This document shows, piece after piece, positions 36,655 to 46,970 of a stretch of 64,000 nt of DNA. Below the pieces are notes generated by a model. It ran no database searches and was not told where the DNA came from. It worked only from the letters and a program-made list of their open reading frames with translations. This DNA is from Paenibacillus endoradicis. Lineage in GTDB: Bacteria; Bacillota; Bacilli; Paenibacillales; Paenibacillaceae. Each line of letters begins with the position of its first letter. Positions within the stretch are counted from its first letter, which is position 1. The position numbers were made by a program, and so were the translations under genes. The stretch covers positions 1 through 64,000 of the forward strand of contig NZ_JANQBB010000011.1 in assembly GCF_024721975.1 (NCBI RefSeq), written 5' to 3'.

Positions 36655-37127
36655 AAAAAGTCATGAAAGTGTTATTCATAAAGTCGTATTATTGTTAGTT
36701 CGCTTAAATATTATTGAAATGGAAAGGACAGTATGCAAAAATACAACGATGAGTTAAGTCAACTTTTTGATATGGATTAACGCGATATCTATATGTTCTT
36801 GGGCGCCTATTCGGAGGAGGGGGAATATCTTCACGTTTTATCACTGTAAGCATGCACATGAATTCAGAAAACGACGAAAAAACATTATACAAATATCTGA
36901 TCGAACATATAGATCCAACATATGTAAGATTTGTACACTGATTAAAAGTATGAGTGAAATTAAACTCCATCTTGCTTTTGGGCATGTCACTTTCTTCACA
37001 AGGTTTAGCATCTTTACCAGTGAAATTTTAATAAGGTATTTGAGAATAATATGTATGACGAAGTGGGATAAGCGTTATCTTACTTCGTCTTTTTTATTTT
37101 TAATATTAGAATCGAAAATACTCTTTT
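36655..37127. other. Gap with fragments of a decayed gene
   Basis: No intact gene. Plus-strand fragments read MQKYNDELSQLFDMD then stop (from 36734), RDIYMFLGAYSEEGEYLHVLS then stop (about 36781-36846) and MHMNSENDEKTLYKYLIEH... then stop (from about 36853). These change frame but look protein-like, suggesting one broken gene of unknown family. The longer overlapping open frames here are rich in Arg, Cys and Ile and look accidental. Confidence 0.4.
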
Positions 37128-37204
37128 TTGATACTTGAAATTCTCTATAATGTACATACAAATAAAATACAGGAAGTTATGAAAGTAAAATCAGTTTCTT
37201 TACT

Positions 37205-37213
37205 GATCGTTCT
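37205..37213. promoter_or_regulatory. Half-site of the TetR operator in the tetR leader
   Basis: GATCGTTCT equals one arm of the palindrome found three times downstream of the gene; 10 of 14 positions of the full site match. It lies 38 bp before the tetR start, suggesting autoregulation. Confidence 0.4.
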
Positions 37214-37250
37214 CAATATGTTATATTATCTATGGGAGGAGGAAAACAAA

Positions 37251-37829
37251 ATGGCAAGAAGCAAAGAATTCGAAGAGAACGTAGTATTAGATAAGGCGAT
37301 GAAGCTCTTTTGGGAACAAGGCTATGAGAAGTCATCAATGACAGATCTGGTTGAGCATATGGGAATCCATCGTAGGAGTTTATATGACACCTTTGGAGAC
37401 AAACATACGCTCTTTTTGAAAGCTATGGATCGATTCAGCGATAAGGTGAATGCTGAACTTACACTACAAGTTAAACGATCCAAGACAGCGACGGAAGCAC
37501 TTCAATTTATTTTAGGTTCCATGATATATGGTGAAGAGGATTCGCCCTCAGGCTGTTTAATGGTGAATTCAGCGGTGGAGTTGGCTATGCGCGATGCCGA
37601 TGTAGATTCAAAGTTATCTGAATCGTTCACATTATCAGAGCAGTTATTCAAGGATATTATTCTGTGGGGGCAGCAAAATGGGGAATTTAACTCAGATTGC
37701 AATGCCAACGAATTGGCGGAACATTTACATGCTGTATGTGTTGGGTTAAGGGTAATGACAAGAACCTCTATGCCCAAAGAAAAATTGAACCGTATAGCCA
37801 GTTTTTCTATCAAACTTTTAGATAAGTAA
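37251..37829 (+). CDS. TetR/AcrR-family regulator
   Basis: A 192-residue repressor. N-terminal HTH (about 8-55): VLDKAMKLFWEQGYEKSSMTDLVEHMGIHRRSLYDTFGDKHTLF, typical of the AcrR group; the C-terminal ligand domain has SGCLMVNSAVELA. A GGAGGAGG SD precedes the ATG at 37251; the frame is open to 37128 but the extra N-terminus is not protein-like. Three palindromic sites in the next 260 bp and a half-site in its own leader indicate control of itself and the downstream oxidoreductase genes. Confidence 0.88.
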   Translation: MARSKEFEENVVLDKAMKLFWEQGYEKSSMTDLVEHMGIHRRSLYDTFGDKHTLFLKAMDRFSDKVNAELTLQVKRSKTATEALQFILGSMIYGEEDSPSGCLMVNSAVELAMRDADVDSKLSESFTLSEQLFKDIILWGQQNGEFNSDCNANELAEHLHAVCVGLRVMTRTSMPKEKLNRIASFSIKLLDK

Positions 37830-37923
37830 TTATTTTTATTTAGTATGACTGTTCCTATATTAGTAAGCCTATAGTTACTTATCTTAAGAAAGATATAATG
37901 ATAATGTTAACTATGTATATTTT

Positions 37924-37937
37924 AGAATGATCGTTCT
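37924..37937. promoter_or_regulatory. Putative TetR operator 1
   Basis: AGAATGATCGTTCT, a 14-bp near-palindrome differing at one position from the perfect site at 37992, preceded by the same T-rich context (TTT). Confidence 0.65.
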
Positions 37938-37991
37938 TGTAATAATTCTTACAATTATTTAATGATGCGTTCAATCTTCATTACCCTTTTT

Positions 37992-38005
37992 AGAACGATC
38001 GTTCT
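37992..38005. promoter_or_regulatory. Putative TetR operator 2 (perfect palindrome)
   Basis: AGAACGATCGTTCT is fully self-complementary. It is the central of three like sites spaced 68 and 75 bp apart between tetR and the SDR gene. Confidence 0.72.
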
Positions 38006-38066
38006 TGAATTTGTTTCTCATCTTGCTTAAAGTTTACTCCATGTGACTCATTCTTACACGTTTTTT

Positions 38067-38080
38067 AGAATGATCATTCC
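38067..38080. promoter_or_regulatory. Putative TetR operator 3
   Basis: AGAATGATCATTCC, 11 of 14 positions identical to the perfect site, inner 10 bp palindromic, 131 bp upstream of the SDR start. Confidence 0.62.
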
Positions 38081-38210
38081 CGAAAAGTGATAATTAATTG
38101 CAACCGAAAGAACCTCCCTAAAGATAATCATTGCTAGCATAGTTGTAGTGAGAAAGATTTTTTGCTGTACAAAAAATGAAATAATACATGAATAAAAGGA
38201 GATGTTAAAA

Positions 38211-38909
38211 TTGAAAATTTCAGAACAAGTCGCATTTGTCACTGGAGCAAACCGAGGTTTTGGCCGCCAACTAGCCCTTGAACTTCTATCCAGAGGGGCT
38301 AAAGTTTATGCAGGTGCAAGAAATCCGGAGAGCATTGATATACCAGGTGTAATACCTGTAAAGCTTGATATTACTAACTCCCAAGAGGTAGCTGCAGCTG
38401 CTATGCTCACTAAAGATGTTACACTTCTGATCAACAATGCAGGATCGTCGACAGGTGCTTCTTTGCTTGACGGTGATCTTGAAAAAATACAAATAGAGTT
38501 TAATACACATTTCTTTGGCACACTTTCCATGGTTCGTACTTTCGCACCGATTTTAACTAATAATGGAGGAGGTACGATTCTCAATATTCTTTCCGCGTTG
38601 TCTTGGGTCAGTAACGGAATTGTTGGTGCTTATACTGCTGCAAAGTCGGCTGAGTGGGCATTGACGAACGATCTGCGTATAAATCTATATCCTCAAAATG
38701 TGAGAGTAGTGGGATTACATGTGGGCTTTATGGACACAGACATGACTCAGGGGGTAGAAGCTTTTAAATCCAACCCTACGGATATCGCTAAAATAGCAAT
38801 TGATGGGATAGAAGCTGATCGCTTTGAAATTATTGCTGATGATGTAAGCCAAAACATACAAAGTGCATTAGCAGGTGGTGTTACTGCGATATACCCCAGT
38901 CTTTCTTAA
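38211..38909 (+). CDS. SDR-family oxidoreductase
   Basis: A 232-residue classical short-chain dehydrogenase. Cofactor motif TGANRGFGR (TGxxxGxG, about 12-20), NNAG near residue 80, and catalytic YTAAK with upstream Ser near 137-152. The TTG start at 38211 is chosen because AAGGAG lies 9 nt upstream; the ATG at 38202 would overlap the SD. It follows the operator cluster and precedes an Old Yellow Enzyme, so it is probably derepressed by the TetR ligand, perhaps a reactive carbonyl or quinone. Substrate unknown. Confidence 0.87.
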   Translation: MKISEQVAFVTGANRGFGRQLALELLSRGAKVYAGARNPESIDIPGVIPVKLDITNSQEVAAAAMLTKDVTLLINNAGSSTGASLLDGDLEKIQIEFNTHFFGTLSMVRTFAPILTNNGGGTILNILSALSWVSNGIVGAYTAAKSAEWALTNDLRINLYPQNVRVVGLHVGFMDTDMTQGVEAFKSNPTDIAKIAIDGIEADRFEIIADDVSQNIQSALAGGVTAIYPSLS

Positions 38910-38999
38910 TTAATAATCAAAAAGTGTTTAGCCTTTAAAGCTGGACGATCTCAAGAAGGTATTTTGTAAAATAAGAATTTTGAAGAGGATAGAATTATA

Positions 39000-40061
39000 A
39001 TGGAAAAAATGTGGAGTAAAACGAAAATAGGTAGACTAGAATTACCCCATCGATTAGCGATGGCACCGATGACCCGTAGTCGTGCACAAGAAGATGGTGT
39101 ACCTGGAGAACTAAGTTCACTTTATTACTCGCAAAGAGCATCTATGGGATTAATCATTAGTGAAGGTGCTCAGCCCTCCGAGGATGGCCAAGGCTATTTA
39201 TGGACTCCTGGTATCTATACTAAAAACCATATTGAAGGATGGAAAAAGGGTACCGATGCGGTTCATAATGCAGGTGGATTTATGTTTATCCAACTTATGC
39301 ACGTTGGTCGTATGTCTCACCCTGACAATACACCTCATCATCGTCAAGCCGTTGCACCATCTGCAATTGCACCGGGCGTAGAAATGTTCACCGCCAAAGG
39401 TATGCAGAATATTCCCGTTCCTCGTGAGTTAAGCAAAGAAGATATTCAAACGACGATTGCTGACTTCCGAAAAGCAGCAGCTGCAGCTATCGAAGCAGGA
39501 GCTGATGGTGTTGAAATTCATGGAGCAAATGGTTATTTACTTAATCAATTTATTGGCGAAAATTCTAATATACGAATGGATGAATACGGTGGATCTATAG
39601 AGAATCGTGCTCGTTTTGCTATTGAGGTGACAAAAGCGATAGTCGAAGAAATCGGAGCAGATAGAACAGGTTTCCGTATCTCACCTGGGACACCTCTTGG
39701 GGGGATTGATGATGGTGAACATGGTCCAGAAGTTTATCTCCATCTTGTAAAAGAATTAGCTAAATTGAATTTAGCTTACCTTCATGTCATGCACCTTGGA
39801 AACGAAACATTACTCCAAAATATTCGAAAAATTTGGATGAATCCACTATTGGTCAACCGAGCTGGACGAGCTTTAGCAGATCTTAGTGTGGATATTGATA
39901 CTGGTCTTGCTGACATAGTACCCATCGGTGCATGGTCATTAGCTAATCCGGATTTAGTAGAACGTCTTAAAAAAGGTGCTCCATTAAATGCGCCAGATCC
40001 TACAACATTCTTCAGTGGTGGAAGTAAAGGTTATACGGATTACCCTACGTTAATGGATTAA
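39000..40061 (+). CDS. Old Yellow Enzyme-family alkene reductase
   Basis: A 353-residue FMN-dependent NAD(P)H oxidoreductase of the NemA/OYE type. It reduces the C=C bond of enones, nitroesters or similar electrophiles. Signatures: LAMAPMTRSRA at the N-terminus, the substrate-anion H-x-x-N in VEIHGANGYLLNQFIGENSN, and DEYGGSIENRARF. It lies 90 bp after the SDR gene and before a quinone reductase, a common electrophile-detoxification set. A hairpin follows. Confidence 0.92.
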   Translation: MEKMWSKTKIGRLELPHRLAMAPMTRSRAQEDGVPGELSSLYYSQRASMGLIISEGAQPSEDGQGYLWTPGIYTKNHIEGWKKGTDAVHNAGGFMFIQLMHVGRMSHPDNTPHHRQAVAPSAIAPGVEMFTAKGMQNIPVPRELSKEDIQTTIADFRKAAAAAIEAGADGVEIHGANGYLLNQFIGENSNIRMDEYGGSIENRARFAIEVTKAIVEEIGADRTGFRISPGTPLGGIDDGEHGPEVYLHLVKELAKLNLAYLHVMHLGNETLLQNIRKIWMNPLLVNRAGRALADLSVDIDTGLADIVPIGAWSLANPDLVERLKKGAPLNAPDPTTFFSGGSKGYTDYPTLMD

Positions 40062-40096
40062 GAATAACAAGAAGGTAAATAGCTTGTATTGAAAAA

Positions 40097-40132
40097 ATGG
40101 CGTACAACTATATGATTGTACGCCATAAATTT
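40097..40132 (+). terminator. Weak terminator after the OYE gene
   Basis: ATGGCGTACAA pairs exactly with TTGTACGCCAT around an 8-nt loop, followed by AAATTTATC; the short T run suggests partial termination. Confidence 0.55.
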
Positions 40133-40199
40133 ATCTCAAATAATCATCGCACTTTAATAAAGCGACTACCATTACACTGTAGAGGAAGAGGATAAAAAC

Positions 40200-41198
40200 A
40201 TGAAGGCCGCTCAAATGTTGAAGTATTCTAAAGAAATACAAGTGATAATGAATGATATTAAAATGCCAGAAATTAAAGACGATCAAGTTCTAGTTAAAGT
40301 AAAAGCTGCTGGTGTAAATCCATTAGATATTCTTATTCTAAATGGTAGTATCCGAATGATAACTGATTATGATTTTCCATTAACTTTAGGGAATGAACTA
40401 TCTGGTGTTATTGAGGCTGTTGGAAAAGATGTTGCAAACTTTCAGGTAGGTGACCATATATATACAAGGTTACCCGTTAATCAAATAGGAGCTTTTGCTG
40501 AATATATTGCGGTTAATGAAGATATTATATCCATCATGCCTAAAAATCTATCATTTAATGAAGCCGCCGCAGTACCTCTTACTGCTTTGACTGCGTATCA
40601 AGCTTTAAACGATGTGCTCCATGTTAAACCTGACAAAAAGCTATTTATTCCCGGAGGTACTGGCGGCTTTGGTGCTATGGCAATCCCTATCGCTAAATCA
40701 ATGGGTTTATATGTTATTACAAGCGGAAGTGAAAGAGGTAGATCACGTACATTTGCGATAGGTGCAGATCAATTCATCAATTATCATGAGGAAAACTATG
40801 CTGATGTTCTACGAGATATAGATTATGTGATCGATACGTTAGGAATGAAAGAAATAAAAGCTGAACTAGGTATATTAAAACCTCAAGGGAAATTAGTTTC
40901 TTTAAAAGCTGTACCTAATTATCGCTTTGCGGTAGACAATAATTTTTCCGTGTGGAAAAAATTATTGTTTGGTTTAGTAGGTGCACGCATAGATTCTTTG
41001 GCACGTAAACATAAAAATGAATATCGCTTCTTATTTGTGCAAGCCAATGGAAGTCAATTACAAGAAATCACTACACTTGTTGAAAAAGTAGATATCAAAC
41101 CCTCTATAGATTCAATTTACAATTTTAATAACATTAACAAGGCATTAACAAAAGTCTCTACGGGTCACTCCCAAGGCAAAGTTATTGTAACTTTTTAA
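40200..41198 (+). CDS. Zinc-independent quinone oxidoreductase (MDR family)
   Basis: A 332-residue medium-chain dehydrogenase/reductase. GroES-like N-terminus (VKVKAAGVNPLDILILNG), AAAVPLTALTAYQAL, and the NADPH-binding FIPGGTGGFGAMAIPIAKSMG near 150-170. The cysteines of the structural zinc lobe are absent, as in NADPH:quinone reductases. SD GAAGAGGA precedes the ATG. It completes the oxidoreductase trio downstream of the TetR operators. Confidence 0.88.
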   Translation: MKAAQMLKYSKEIQVIMNDIKMPEIKDDQVLVKVKAAGVNPLDILILNGSIRMITDYDFPLTLGNELSGVIEAVGKDVANFQVGDHIYTRLPVNQIGAFAEYIAVNEDIISIMPKNLSFNEAAAVPLTALTAYQALNDVLHVKPDKKLFIPGGTGGFGAMAIPIAKSMGLYVITSGSERGRSRTFAIGADQFINYHEENYADVLRDIDYVIDTLGMKEIKAELGILKPQGKLVSLKAVPNYRFAVDNNFSVWKKLLFGLVGARIDSLARKHKNEYRFLFVQANGSQLQEITTLVEKVDIKPSIDSIYNFNNINKALTKVSTGHSQGKVIVTF

Positions 41199-41200
41199 AT

Positions 41201-41246
41201 ATAACAAAGGCTGATCTTCAGATTGTTGATGATCAGCCTTTGTTAT
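41201..41246 (+). terminator. Strong inverted repeat after the quinone reductase gene
   Basis: ATAACAAAGGCTGATC pairs perfectly with GATCAGCCTTTGTTAT around a 14-nt loop. It starts 3 nt after the stop codon. Confidence 0.8.
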
Positions 41247-41370
41247 ATGATTAATGGAGAGAGGATTCAGTTAACGAGATAAGATAATGTCTTTTAACAA
41301 TATCTGTTCCTAATCTACTGCACACTACTACAACACACCACCAATTTAAAGTAATGGAGATGTAACTCGA

Positions 41371-42102
41371 ATGAAACAAAATAAATATGATGATTCGCAA
41401 TTTTTCGATGCTTATAAACAAATGGCTCGTTCTATTAATGGACTAGAAGCTGCTGGAGAATGGCATGTATTAAAATCTTTATTACCTGATCTAAGCAATA
41501 AAAATGTTCTTGATCTTGGCTGTGGGTTCGGTTGGCATTGTCGATATGCAATTGATCAAGGGGCAAGTTCAGTCATTGGAGTAGATATATCTGAAAATAT
41601 GCTTCAACAAGCTCGTCAATACTCCAACATTGATGCTATCACATATGTGCAAATGCCGATTGAAGACATTGAATTTTCTCCATCACAATTTGATGTTGTG
41701 ATCAGTTCATTGGCTTTTCATTATGTCGAATCATTTGAAGATATTTGTAAAAAGGTACATCAATGTCTAAAACCGGGAGGATCTTTTATCTTCTCAGTAG
41801 AGCATCCGATTTTCACTTCAAGGGATGAACAAGATTGGTATGTAGATGATCAAGGAAATCGACTTCATTGGCCAGTTGATCAATATCAATCTGAGGGAAC
41901 ACGTGTAACCAACTTTTTAGCAGAAGGTGTTATTAAATACCATCGGACTGTATCTACCTACATCAATAATGTCATTCAAGCTGGATTTACAATTAAAGCT
42001 GTCCAAGAACCTAAGCCATCTGATGAAATGTTTAATAATGATCCAATGATGAAAGATGAGAATCGTCGTCCAATGTTTATCATTATTTCAGCAGAAAAGT
42101 AA
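41371..42102 (+). CDS. Class I SAM-dependent methyltransferase
   Basis: A 243-residue methyltransferase. Motif I is VLDLGCGFGWH (about 47-57), followed by VIGVDISENML (motif II), IEDIEFSPSQFDVVISSLAFHYV and LKPGGSFIFSVEHPI. The end of the protein is typical of Methyltransf_11 proteins adjacent to detoxification genes. GGAGATG SD. Substrate unknown; it stands alone between a terminator and a convergent regulator. Confidence 0.88.
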   Translation: MKQNKYDDSQFFDAYKQMARSINGLEAAGEWHVLKSLLPDLSNKNVLDLGCGFGWHCRYAIDQGASSVIGVDISENMLQQARQYSNIDAITYVQMPIEDIEFSPSQFDVVISSLAFHYVESFEDICKKVHQCLKPGGSFIFSVEHPIFTSRDEQDWYVDDQGNRLHWPVDQYQSEGTRVTNFLAEGVIKYHRTVSTYINNVIQAGFTIKAVQEPKPSDEMFNNDPMMKDENRRPMFIIISAEK

Positions 42103-42132
42103 GCCGCTTAGCAATATCACATAATTATAAGG

Positions 42133-43035
42133 TTACTCGTAAAATACTCTAAAAACAATATCCTGATTATAGTTACCAAAGCCTCTACCAAATAATGTTA
42201 ATCCACCACGTCTACGACCAATGTCATCTGCTGTGAAGCGGAACGACCATTGGTCGTTTTTCCAATGAACATCATTTAAGGTGATATTAGATATTTGTTG
42301 ACCATCAACAAATGTCCCTCCAGCATTAATTTTAAGTACTTTTAGCAAGCCATATTGATTAATATCTGAGTTCCACCAATCAGGTGTTAGGCGACCTCTT
42401 AAATTACCAAAATCTCCTGGGCTAGTCCATTTCCCAAGTTCTATTCCATTCATCGTAAAAACGATATCTGAAGGCCATTTTTCATTAATATTTGGCGCTT
42501 CTGATCCAATTTCCATTGATATTTCAATTTCCTGCACAATTTGATCCATAAATAAATAGTTGGGAACTTTGTACTCTACGTAGCCTTTGGCGAACCATAG
42601 TATTCCAGCATTAACGCGTTCCTGGTCAAGAAAATATCTTGGATCATCGTAAAATCCTATCAATTTCTCAGTCGTTGCAATTCCGCAAGTTGGCCGAGCT
42701 TGTAAATCAGTGTAATGCCCCACTGGAATAGAAAGCTCAACCACTTTTTTAGCAATGTCTGAAGAACTAGACAATTTAATTTGCATATAATTAGCGGATA
42801 GGGAGCAGTATTTATAGGTACCTGTACCGATTCTTTTCATTCTAGAGCTTACTAACCCAGCTTTCTGTAACTTAGCGACATGAGAACTGACGATGGCGCT
42901 ACTTAGATATAATTCGGCTGCTAATTCTTTAATATGCATTTCCCTCTTATCAAGTAGATCAATAATTTTAAGTCTTACTTCACTTCCTAGAGCTTCGTAC
43001 ACTCGAAGTGAATCAGCATTTGTTGTTAAATACAT
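42133..43035 (-). CDS. ArsR-type HTH regulator with large C-terminal domain
   Basis: A 300-residue protein. The N-terminal winged helix (about 1-85; VYEALGSEVRLKIIDLLDKREMHIKELAAELYLSSAIVSSHVAKLQKAG) is ArsR-like. The remaining about 215 residues (PTCGIATTEKLIG, WFAKGYVEYKVPNY, GRLTPDWWNSDINQYG) are much longer than metal-sensing ArsR proteins and lack their Cys metal sites. It is divergent from the GH51 arabinofuranosidase gene across 214 bp and is the likely sugar-responsive regulator of it. GGAGG is correctly spaced for the ATG at 43035. Confidence 0.8.
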   Translation of the reverse strand: MYLTTNADSLRVYEALGSEVRLKIIDLLDKREMHIKELAAELYLSSAIVSSHVAKLQKAGLVSSRMKRIGTGTYKYCSLSANYMQIKLSSSSDIAKKVVELSIPVGHYTDLQARPTCGIATTEKLIGFYDDPRYFLDQERVNAGILWFAKGYVEYKVPNYLFMDQIVQEIEISMEIGSEAPNINEKWPSDIVFTMNGIELGKWTSPGDFGNLRGRLTPDWWNSDINQYGLLKVLKINAGGTFVDGQQISNITLNDVHWKNDQWSFRFTADDIGRRRGGLTLFGRGFGNYNQDIVFRVFYE

Positions 43036-43225
43036 TACCATACCTCCAAAAAGATTAGAATAAGTAATTATATTAATCCTCAATAATTGAATTGTGCAAA
43101 TGACGCTAATATACTTATAATCATAGTATAAACGAATACAAGGATTAATAATATAATTAACTCTAATTAGTATATGCTTCCGATGTGACTTTTTATGGCA
43201 AGAAGTTACTTCAGGAGGTTAATAA

Positions 43226-44761
<1,536 letters not shown>

Positions 44762-44802
44762 TTAATCGAGGCTTTGAAAATTATATTTGATTATCAGAAT
44801 GT

Positions 44803-44850
44803 AGAGTGTGGGTTCGGTATTTTATCGAGCTCATACTCTTTTATTTTTCT
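44803..44850 (+). terminator. Terminator after abfA
   Basis: AGAGTGTGGGTTCG pairs with CGAGCTCATACTCT (with G-U pairs), followed by TTTATTTTT. Confidence 0.75.
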
Positions 44851-44945
44851 AATTATATTGCAACTTTATTTACTATTACCTTATTATGGGATGAGAGTTG
44901 TAAAGCTACTGTAAGTGAAAACTTAGAGAAGGTTGTGAAACTAAC

Positions 44946-45386
44946 ATGATCTATGACAAAATCGCCCATGCATCACGGTATAAATTCACATCATTATCAT
45001 TAATGAAAGCTCTAGAAAGTATCGCATCTAACAATAATGATCCAGAAGAATTGGAGTATTTCAAAAAAAACATTATAGAATTTCATACTAGTTCCATAGA
45101 TTTGAAGCAGGCAGAATATCATCACAAGTTCATGGACATTCATGTTGTTCTAGAAGGTAAGGAATATGTGGAAGTTGGGCATATTGATGAATTGAGTAAT
45201 TGTAGTGAATTTGATGAGTCAAGCGACATTGGTTTTGGAGATTTGCTAACTTTAGAAAAATTTTCCGGGTATTTGATGCCTGGTTATTTCCTTGTATGTT
45301 TCCCTGAGGATGCTCATCTAGTTGGAGCATATGTAACAGAATCAGAGTATGTTAAGAAGATTGTATATAAAATTCTTATTAATTAA
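44946..45386 (+). CDS. YhcH/YjgK/YiaL-family protein
   Basis: A 146-residue cupin-like protein of the YhcH (NanQ/EbgC) family, thought to act as a sugar anomerase or helper in carbohydrate catabolism. Motifs: EYHHKFMDIHVVLEGKEYVEVG (metal-site His and Glu) and GYFLVCFPEDAHLVGAY (His). It follows abfA after a terminator, so it may belong to arabinose or uronate metabolism by association only. SD AGAAGG is somewhat distant from the ATG. Confidence 0.85.
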   Translation: MIYDKIAHASRYKFTSLSLMKALESIASNNNDPEELEYFKKNIIEFHTSSIDLKQAEYHHKFMDIHVVLEGKEYVEVGHIDELSNCSEFDESSDIGFGDLLTLEKFSGYLMPGYFLVCFPEDAHLVGAYVTESEYVKKIVYKILIN

Positions 45387-45410
45387 GATCACAACTAAGA
45401 GGATATTCGC

Positions 45411-45479
45411 ATGTATAATAATGATTCGATGCAACAAGAACTGATAACAATTCTAGCTATTGAAGGAGGTCAAAACTAG
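45411..45479 (+). CDS. 22-codon ORF upstream of and abutting the GNAT gene
   Basis: ATG at 45411 with AAGAGGA upstream runs 22 codons (MYNNDSMQQELITILAIEGG and two more) to a TAG at 45477-45479 that directly abuts the ATG of the next gene. Its GAAGGAGGT codons double as the SD of that gene. It could be a translational-coupling leader or chance. No homology recognised. Confidence 0.35.
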   Translation: MYNNDSMQQELITILAIEGGQN

Positions 45480-46043
45480 ATGAGGGACGAAAGTGTTTTC
45501 AAAATTGACTGTAAGGACGTATTTTTACGAGAGTTTCTAATTTCTGATTTAGATAAGTTTCATGAACTTACTTGGCAACCCGAAATTCATGAATATTTAC
45601 CAGGGTGGAACGTATCAAAAGAACAAAGGGAAGATTGGTTTATTAATTACGAAATTCCTGAGAATAAACAGTTTTTGAAAGCTTTATCAAAAGGTGAAGA
45701 CATTGCTGAACTCCGACTTCGTTTGGGAATTGTTTTGAAAGAGACGAATGAGCTTATCGGCTGGTGCTGCACAGGAATTAAAGATGAATTGCCACCGCCC
45801 AATCGAGAGATCATGTATGCAGTATCAAAGGATCATCGGGGAAAAGGCTACACTACCCAGGCTGCAAAAGGATTAGTCAAGTTTTTATTTGAGAATACGA
45901 ACGTCGAATTACTTAATGCAATTGCTCTATTAAGTAATTTACCCTCTAATAGAGTCATAGAAAAATGTGGATTTAACTTTGAAAGTATTATCGAGATTGA
46001 TAGTGAAAGTTATAATTTCTACAAAATTAATAAAAGGGATTAG
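45480..46043 (+). CDS. GNAT-family N-acetyltransferase (RimJ/RimL type)
   Basis: A 187-residue acetyltransferase. FLREFLISDLDKFHELTWQPEIHEYL is the usual N-terminal helix of the RimJ/RimL group; acetyl-CoA motif SKDHRGKGYTTQAAKGLVKFL (RxxGxG/A) and SNLPSNRVIEKCGF close the fold. Substrate unknown (ribosomal protein N-termini, antibiotics or small amines in the family). GAAGGAGG SD lies inside the preceding small ORF. A terminator follows. Confidence 0.87.
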   Translation: MRDESVFKIDCKDVFLREFLISDLDKFHELTWQPEIHEYLPGWNVSKEQREDWFINYEIPENKQFLKALSKGEDIAELRLRLGIVLKETNELIGWCCTGIKDELPPPNREIMYAVSKDHRGKGYTTQAAKGLVKFLFENTNVELLNAIALLSNLPSNRVIEKCGFNFESIIEIDSESYNFYKINKRD

Positions 46044-46123
46044 GTAATGATACGTTATTGTATATGCTAGAACTTGAAAATGTTTGAGTTTACTTTATTA
46101 AGAATTTCACTTCATATGTACAT

Positions 46124-46167
46124 AACAAAAAACGGCACTCACGTATGATGAGATGCCGTTTTTTGTT
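46124..46167. terminator. Bidirectional terminator between GNAT and TetR genes
   Basis: AACAAAAAACGGCA and TGCCGTTTTTTGTT pair, extended by CTCA/TGAG with one bulge. A/T runs on both sides suit termination in both directions for the convergent genes. Confidence 0.88.
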
Positions 46168-46185
46168 GTTCTAATTGAAACAAAA

Positions 46186-46782
46186 TTATTTGTTTTTAAT
46201 TGCTACTAGAGATTGGTGAGGTGACATCGTGACAATTTCCATTAGTTGTTTAGCCATATATTCAGGGGTATAGATGAAATCATTTTCAACCCAATTAATG
46301 ATCGTTCCTACTACTGCGTAGGCTGAATACGTCGCATTAATGTCTGGATTAATTTTAGAATTTTGAAGAAATAATTCATTTAAGTAAAGTGATTTTATTT
46401 CTTTCGTTAACTTCGTTTGGAATTTGAAAATGATCTCTGAATGAACAATCATTTGATAAAATTTCTTATGTTTATATACATTTTGGAACAAAATTACTGT
46501 ATTTGGCTCGATTTCATTCAACTTAAATGTACTTATATGGCTATAAGGTACTCTATATGAGTTAACAAGTTCATTTACAACTTCATCAAGTATTTCAGCT
46601 AAAAGTTCATCTTTATTGAGAAAATGATTATAGAACGTACCACGATTTAATGCTGCCTCTTCGACAATATCTTGAATAGAAATATTGGAATATTTGTTAA
46701 TAGACATAAGTTGGATCATAGCATTTTTTATTTTTCTACGAGATTTAACGATACGAAAATCTAAAAATTTCTCGTTTTTCAA
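46186..46782 (-). CDS. TetR/AcrR-family regulator
   Basis: A 198-residue regulator. HTH region SRRKIKNAMIQLMSINKYSNISIQDIVEEAALNRGTFYNHFLNKDELL with the C-terminal domain of the TetR_C_7-like type (YKHKKFYQMIVHSEI). The ATG at 46797 lacks an SD; the GAGGGTG overlapping it is well placed for a TTG at 46782, giving MKNEKFLDFRIVKSRR. Divergent from an SDR gene (188 bp), its likely target. Confidence 0.85.
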   Translation of the reverse strand: MKNEKFLDFRIVKSRRKIKNAMIQLMSINKYSNISIQDIVEEAALNRGTFYNHFLNKDELLAEILDEVVNELVNSYRVPYSHISTFKLNEIEPNTVILFQNVYKHKKFYQMIVHSEIIFKFQTKLTKEIKSLYLNELFLQNSKINPDINATYSAYAVVGTIINWVENDFIYTPEYMAKQLMEIVTMSPHQSLVAIKNK

Positions 46783-46970
46783 CAAAATCACCCTCATTGT
46801 CTAATAAGTTAATTTTTTTGTACTTGAGCAGAGTAAACTGTTCATTATGCAACAAGTTACGCTTGAATGACTTAATGATCTGATTATACTAGAACTTAAG
46901 TCACTATAGCAAAGATCCAACTCTATAATGATAGCGCAATCATAAGAAAATCATAACAGGAGGTTATTTC

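Noticed and set aside
36704..37138. Overlapping 93- and 123-residue ORFs on both strands
   Set aside because: Arg/Cys/Ile-rich, overlapping antisense frames without SD; the region is better explained as a decayed gene in another frame.
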